This document shows positions 6,901 through 10,000 of a stretch of DNA of 10,000 bases, in pieces. The stretch is from Stramonita haemastoma (Eukaryota; Mollusca; Gastropoda; Neogastropoda; Muricidae), in the NCBI GenBank assembly GCA_030674155.1, contig CM060334.1, positions 33,500,350 to 33,510,349 of the forward strand, given 5' to 3'. A model generated the notes under the pieces. That model ran no database searches. It was not told the DNA's origin and saw only the letters and a program-made list of their open reading frames with translations. Within the stretch, counting starts at the first letter, position 1. Every line of letters starts with the position of its first letter. A program made the position numbers and the translations under genes.

Positions 6901-7612
6901 GGACTGGGCACCTGTTTCTCATGGTTCTTGTATTTTTGCCTGGTGCGAGTCTTACAGTCTGCTTGTTGTTTGATCCTAATCCCAAGCACCCATTGAGGAA
7001 GGCAGACTGTGGCGGACACCTTATTGGTTGGGGGCTGCCCAGCTTGAGGCGGGCGGTAGCTGTCCAGTGAAATCCTAGGATTTCTCCCACCGTCGGAAGC
7101 AACCCCTGGCGCCACGCTCTACGCCAGTTGAGCATTGCAGCTTATAACCGGTAACTGCTGCTTCCCGTGTTGTGTCCACGCTGTGAGGTGAGGCTGGAGT
7201 GACCTCTCCAGGGCGCGAGCCTTGGCAGGATGGTATGGAGGACGAGCTGTTGCCTAGATAGCAGGTCCCCCCTCTCCACACTGATGATGGATCCAAAGGA
7301 ACAGCAGAAGCTGATACAGTTTGGCACCAGCAGTGTCGCAGGAGTTGCCGGAACGTTACTGAAGTCAGAAGCGGACCGCCTTCGGGACTCCATCTCCGGA
7401 TTTCTCCTGAGGGTTTACTCCCGAAGCCTTCCTCCCCAGTGGGCAAGTCCACAAGGCAGTGGAGGTTTTGGGTCAGAGTTTTCCTTCTCCTAGATGAGTT
7501 GCCTTACTGGGCTAACGAGTCCCATCTGCCCGAATGCGACAGGTAGTACTGGGCTACATTTTACCAGTAGAGGGGGGCGCAGTGGCTCCCAGGACGGCCA
7601 GCCAGGAGAATG
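6900..7612 (-). mobile_element. LINE 5' leader region
   Basis: The 700 bases upstream of the endonuclease have no long clean frame. The best pieces are 6833-7135, 7075-7452 and 7142-7393, overlapping in different frames and resembling no ORF1 I know. The stretch is of balanced composition, unlike the arrays on either side, and runs continuously into SWNVR, so I take it as the 5' untranslated or ORF1-less leader of the same element. The upstream limit is set where the purine-rich array begins. The first bases of the array (GAATGAAATGTAG, 7608-7620) look like the bridge between the two. Confidence 0.5.
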
Positions 7613-7613
7613 A

Positions 7614-8797
7614 AATGTAGAAGAGAGGAGTAGGACGGAGGAGGAGAATGTAGGGGAGAGGGGAGAAAGAAGGAGAGAGGAGAATGTAGAGAGAGGAGAA
7701 AGGAGGAGGAGAATGTAGAGAGAGGAGAAAGGAGGAGAGAATGTAGAGAGAGGAGAAAGGAGGAGAAGAATGTAGAGAGAGGAGAAAGGAGGAGAGAATG
7801 TAGGAGAGGAGAGAGGAGGAGAATGTAGAGAGAGGAGAAAGGAGGAGAAAAATGTAGAGAAGGGGGAGGAGGGAGAATGTAGAGAGAGGAGAAAGGAGGA
7901 GGAGAATGTAGAGAGAGGAGAAGGAGGAGGAGAATGTAGAGAGAGGAGAAAGGAGGAGAATGTAGAGAGAGGGACGGAGGAGGAGAATGTAGAGAGAGGA
8001 GAAGGAGGAGGAGAATGTAGAGAGAGGAGAAAGGAGGAGGAGAATGTAGAGAGAAGGAGGGAGAGCAGGAGGAGAAATGTAGAGAGAGAGAGAAGGAGGA
8101 GGAGAGAATGTAGAGAGAGAGAAGAGAAGGAGGAGGAGAATGTAGAGAGAGAGGAGACAAGGAGGAGGAGAATGTAGAGAGAGGAGAAGAGGAGGGGATG
8201 TAGAGAAATGAGAGGAGAATGTAGAGAGAGGAAAAGGAGGGAGGAGAATGTAGAGAGAGGAGAAAGGAGGAGGAGAATGTAGAGAGAGAGGAGAGAGAGA
8301 GAAGGAGAGAGAATGTAGAGAGAGGAGAAAGGAGGAGGAGAGAGAATGTAGAGAGAGGAGAAGAGGAAGGAGGAGAGATGTAAGAGAGGAGGACGGAGGA
8401 GGAGAATGTAGAGAGATGAGGACGGAGGAGGAGAATGTAGAGAGAGAGAAAGGAGGAGGAGATGTAGAGAGAGGAAGAGGAGGAGGAGAATGTAGAGAGA
8501 GAGAAGGAAGGAGGAGAGAGGAATGAAGAGATGAGAGGAGAAAGGAGGAGAGAATGTAAAAGACGAGAGGATGGAGGAGAAGGAGAGAATGTAGAGAGAG
8601 GACGGAGGAGGAGAATGTAGAGAGAGGAGAAAGGAGGAGGAGAATGTAGAGAGAGGAGAAAGGAGGAGGAGAATGTAAGAGAGGAGAAAGGAGGAGGAAA
8701 GTAGAGAGAGAGGACGGAGGAGGAGAATGGAGAGAGAGAGGAGAAAGGAAGAGGAGAATGTAGAGAGAGGAGAAAGGAGGAGAAGAATGTAGAGAGC
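7614..8797. repeat. Purine-rich minisatellite, about 29-bp unit, 41 copies
   Basis: The typical unit reads GAATGTAGAGAGAGGAG then AAAGGAGGAGGA, 29 bases. I count about 41 ATGTAG-type landmarks over 1184 bases. Units vary from about 20 to 40 bases because the GA and GGA parts expand and contract. Common variants replace GAGAAAGG by GACGG, shorten the GGA triplets, or lose the T of ATGTAG. The plus strand is nearly all purine, broken only by the TGT of each unit and an occasional C, so the tract could form triplex (H-DNA) structures. A 454-codon and a 420-codon open frame on the minus strand (Ser/Leu/Pro-rich) are by-products of the repeat. Copies are more degraded than in the 27-bp array. Confidence 0.95.
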
Positions 8798-8890
8798 GTA
8801 ACTGAACTTTTTGCTGATGACACCTCTATTTTTTCTCATTCTGACTTGAAACACCTATCTCATTATAAACCAGCACCATGCAGTTGTTAG
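8798..8890 (+). pseudogene. LINE reverse-transcriptase fragment with FADD box
   Basis: The frame starting at 8798 reads VTELFADDTSIFSHSDL and ends at a stop at 8888-8890. FADDTSIF is the catalytic palm motif of non-LTR reverse transcriptases (the two Asp coordinate metal; 8816-8821 here), in the form usual for Jockey/CR1-like elements. Only about 30 codons survive: upstream it is cut by the minisatellite, downstream by a stop and an A run (8898-8910). It is on the plus strand, opposite to the neighbouring LINE, so it is a piece of a different insertion. Confidence 0.65.
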
Positions 8891-9042
8891 GGTCACTAAA
8901 AAAAAAAAATGCATCACCTCGTGGAAGGTCTGTGGAGAAGGCGACCAAACAACCGTCGTGTTGCGACTGAAGGCTGGCTCAGGGGAAGGGAACATGGCAG
9001 GTCAACAAAGACCCGTGTATTTCCGTAAAAAGCCGCCCTGTC

Positions 9043-9807
9043 ATGTCAACAGGGACCGCAGACGGACAGAGGAGAGGAGACAGACAGAGAGGAGACAGGC
9101 AGAAGAGAGGAGACGGACAGAGGAGAGGGGACAGACAGAGGAGAGGCAAGAGTACAAGGCAAGTGAAATGTTCCATTCCGAAACTTCGCCAAGATTGTTT
9201 ATGCCAACATCCTCCATCACCCAGTCTGTCTCACACACCAACACCTCCTTCTCTCCAAACCACAGGCCTCCGAAACTTTTGCTTCCGGCACGAGATTATC
9301 GCCGAGCGTCACGTGATGTCACGATGTTGGCAGCTGACACAGGGGATGAACAACAAGAAGAAGGTGGAATGGACCTGGTTGACGTGCCTGGTACCTGACG
9401 TGACGACGACGGAGGAGGACGACTGTGACAATTATTACTTAGATCAGCTTCGGGATGCAGGCTACAGTGGAGATACTATAAAGAACTATGTGGGTGAGCT
9501 GAGAAACAGATCCTTGCAGAGAAATCTTAGGAACGTTTCTAGAAACAACGACTTTGCCCATGTGTACATCTGTGACGACACCCCGACACTGTCTTATATG
9601 AAAGTGAAGATGTGGTTTTTCAGTTCACCCGGGCAAATGATACATACAGCCCTGCACATTACTTTTGGTTTGCTAAAAAAAAACACAAGACACATGACTC
9701 GGGAAGAAAAAAATTATTTTATTCCAAGCTGCAACTGTGGACACTTGCCGATCGTTAAAGAATTACAGATAGAATTAGTGCTGGACTGGGTATTCTTCAT
9801 GGTATGA
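9043..9807 (+). CDS. Unrecognised open frame, possible exon or chance
   Basis: This is the only long frame here that is not mainly repeat: 254 codons from an ATG at 9043 to TGA at 9805-9807. The first 35 residues come from the 18-bp repeat and are Arg/Gly/Gln-rich; from about residue 75 the composition looks protein-like, with 9 Cys, an acidic patch (TTEEDDCDNYY) and few biased residues. I recognise no domain, signal peptide or membrane segment. If it were an exon, a good acceptor (pyrimidine-rich then CAG, ending 9265) and a possible donor (G|GTGAGC, GT at 9494-9495) would bound 228 bases, a multiple of 3. In a 10-kb repeat-rich window a chance frame of this length is not very unlikely. I lean towards non-coding or a fragment of an unknown element. 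Confidence 0.25.
   Translation: MSTGTADGQRRGDRQRGDRQKRGDGQRRGDRQRRGKSTRQVKCSIPKLRQDCLCQHPPSPSLSHTPTPPSLQTTGLRNFCFRHEIIAERHVMSRCWQLTQGMNNKKKVEWTWLTCLVPDVTTTEEDDCDNYYLDQLRDAGYSGDTIKNYVGELRNRSLQRNLRNVSRNNDFAHVYICDDTPTLSYMKVKMWFFSSPGQMIHTALHITFGLLKKNTRHMTREEKNYFIPSCNCGHLPIVKELQIELVLDWVFFMV
9059..9147. repeat. 18-bp tandem repeat, about 5 copies
   Basis: The unit AGACGGACAGAGGAGAGG repeats about five times, with AGACAGACAGAGAGG and AGGCAGAAGAG variants. Because 18 is a multiple of 3, it reads as a six-residue Arg/Glu/Thr/Gln repeat (RRTEER, RQTEER) in one plus frame and as GDRQRR in another. It differs in unit and composition from both large arrays. Confidence 0.85.
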
Positions 9808-9857
9808 TGGATGCAGTAAGATATTTTCTGGGTTAGATGGGACTATGGTTGCCTCTG

Positions 9858-9949
9858 TGTGTGTGTGTGTGTGTGTTGTGTGCGCGCGCGCGCGCGCACG
9901 CATGTGTGTGTGTGTATGTGTGCGTATATGCGTGCGTGCATGCACGCGC

Positions 9950-9995
<46 letters not shown>

Positions 9996-10000
9996 GTGTG
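9858..10000. repeat. (TG)n/(CG)n alternating microsatellite, cut by window end
   Basis: TG runs (9858-9879, 9903-9920, 9952-9987) are interspersed with CG runs (9884-9897, 9943-9950) and TGCATGCACG words. Nearly every base alternates pyrimidine and purine. TGTGGTGTGTGGTGTG closes the window, so the repeat continues outside. Confidence 0.95.

Larger units (their letters stand above)
5761..7612 (-). mobile_element. Non-LTR retrotransposon (LINE), 5' part, degenerate and internally deleted
   Basis: Reading 7612 down to 5761, this holds a 5' leader and then the endonuclease part of ORF2. Landmarks on the minus strand, in order, are SWNVR (near 6885), AALQETR (6757-6777), REHGVGFAVRNTLL (about 6640-6680), GD-INARVG (6424-6450), LGHFGVGKINEN (about 6360-6400), QLDMILIRR (about 6250-6275) and CDTDHSLVC (6180-6206). 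These are the ordered motifs of an apurinic-like endonuclease (APE). After KVQQTARHCA (about 5787-5815) the expected lead-in to reverse transcriptase is missing. The sequence jumps to KRKESQAEG, a piece that sits before the C-terminal zinc knuckle in the remnant near 2635, and then meets (CT)n. The reverse transcriptase is therefore gone. The clade is left open. Confidence 0.85.

Noticed and set aside
7490..8854. 454- and 420-codon Ser/Leu/Pro-rich frames on the minus strand
   Set aside because: They translate the purine-rich minisatellite. Two overlapping frames are open together, and the only non-repeat part is the LINE leader.

Overview
This window reads as non-coding, repeat-dominated nuclear DNA from an animal. 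It has no operons, no bacterial gene density and no intact gene that I can recognise. It does have long dinucleotide microsatellites, two minisatellites of about 1.2 kb each, several tRNA-derived SINEs, and decayed pieces of non-LTR retrotransposons (LINEs). The SINE heads, the LINE 3' ends with short tandem tails (GAAT, AAATC) and the very long (TG)n and (CT)n tracts resemble those I know from mollusc genomes, gastropods in particular. The taxon is inferred from style, not shown by a marker.

Layout. 1-140: SINE on the minus strand, cut by the window edge. 200-470: TATTG-like low-complexity DNA. About 895-1195: decayed SINE on the plus strand. 1704-1797: (TG)n, followed by a G-run cluster that could form a quadruplex. 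1976-2214: compound (CT)n(CA)n. About 2635-2755: short plus-strand remnant of a LINE ORF2 C-terminus (zinc-knuckle-like). It runs directly into a 43-copy, 27-bp minisatellite (2763-3945). 3946-4199: unique DNA with two hairpins. 4200-4358: minus-strand SINE with a poly(A) tail. 4804-4925: LINE 3' end on the minus strand. 4991-5430: (AATT)n, then CT-rich DNA. About 5432-5666: plus-strand SINE/LINE tail ending in (AAATC)n, then (CT)n to 5760. 5761-7612: a 5' LINE fragment on the minus strand carrying a broken APE-type endonuclease. 7614-8797: a 41-copy, roughly 29-bp purine-rich minisatellite. 8798-8890: a fragment of a second LINE reverse transcriptase with its FADD catalytic box. 9059-9147: an 18-bp repeat inside an unrecognised open frame that ends at 9807. 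9858-10000: alternating (TG)/(CG) DNA, cut by the window edge.

Nothing here works together as a functional system. The most informative observation is structural. Both large minisatellites abut LINE pieces, and the unit of the second array matches a stretch just past the LINE zinc-knuckle remnant next to the first. This suggests both arrays were seeded from LINE-associated pyrimidine-rich sequence. The long open frames across the arrays (384 and 454 codons) are by-products of stop-poor repeat units, not genes.
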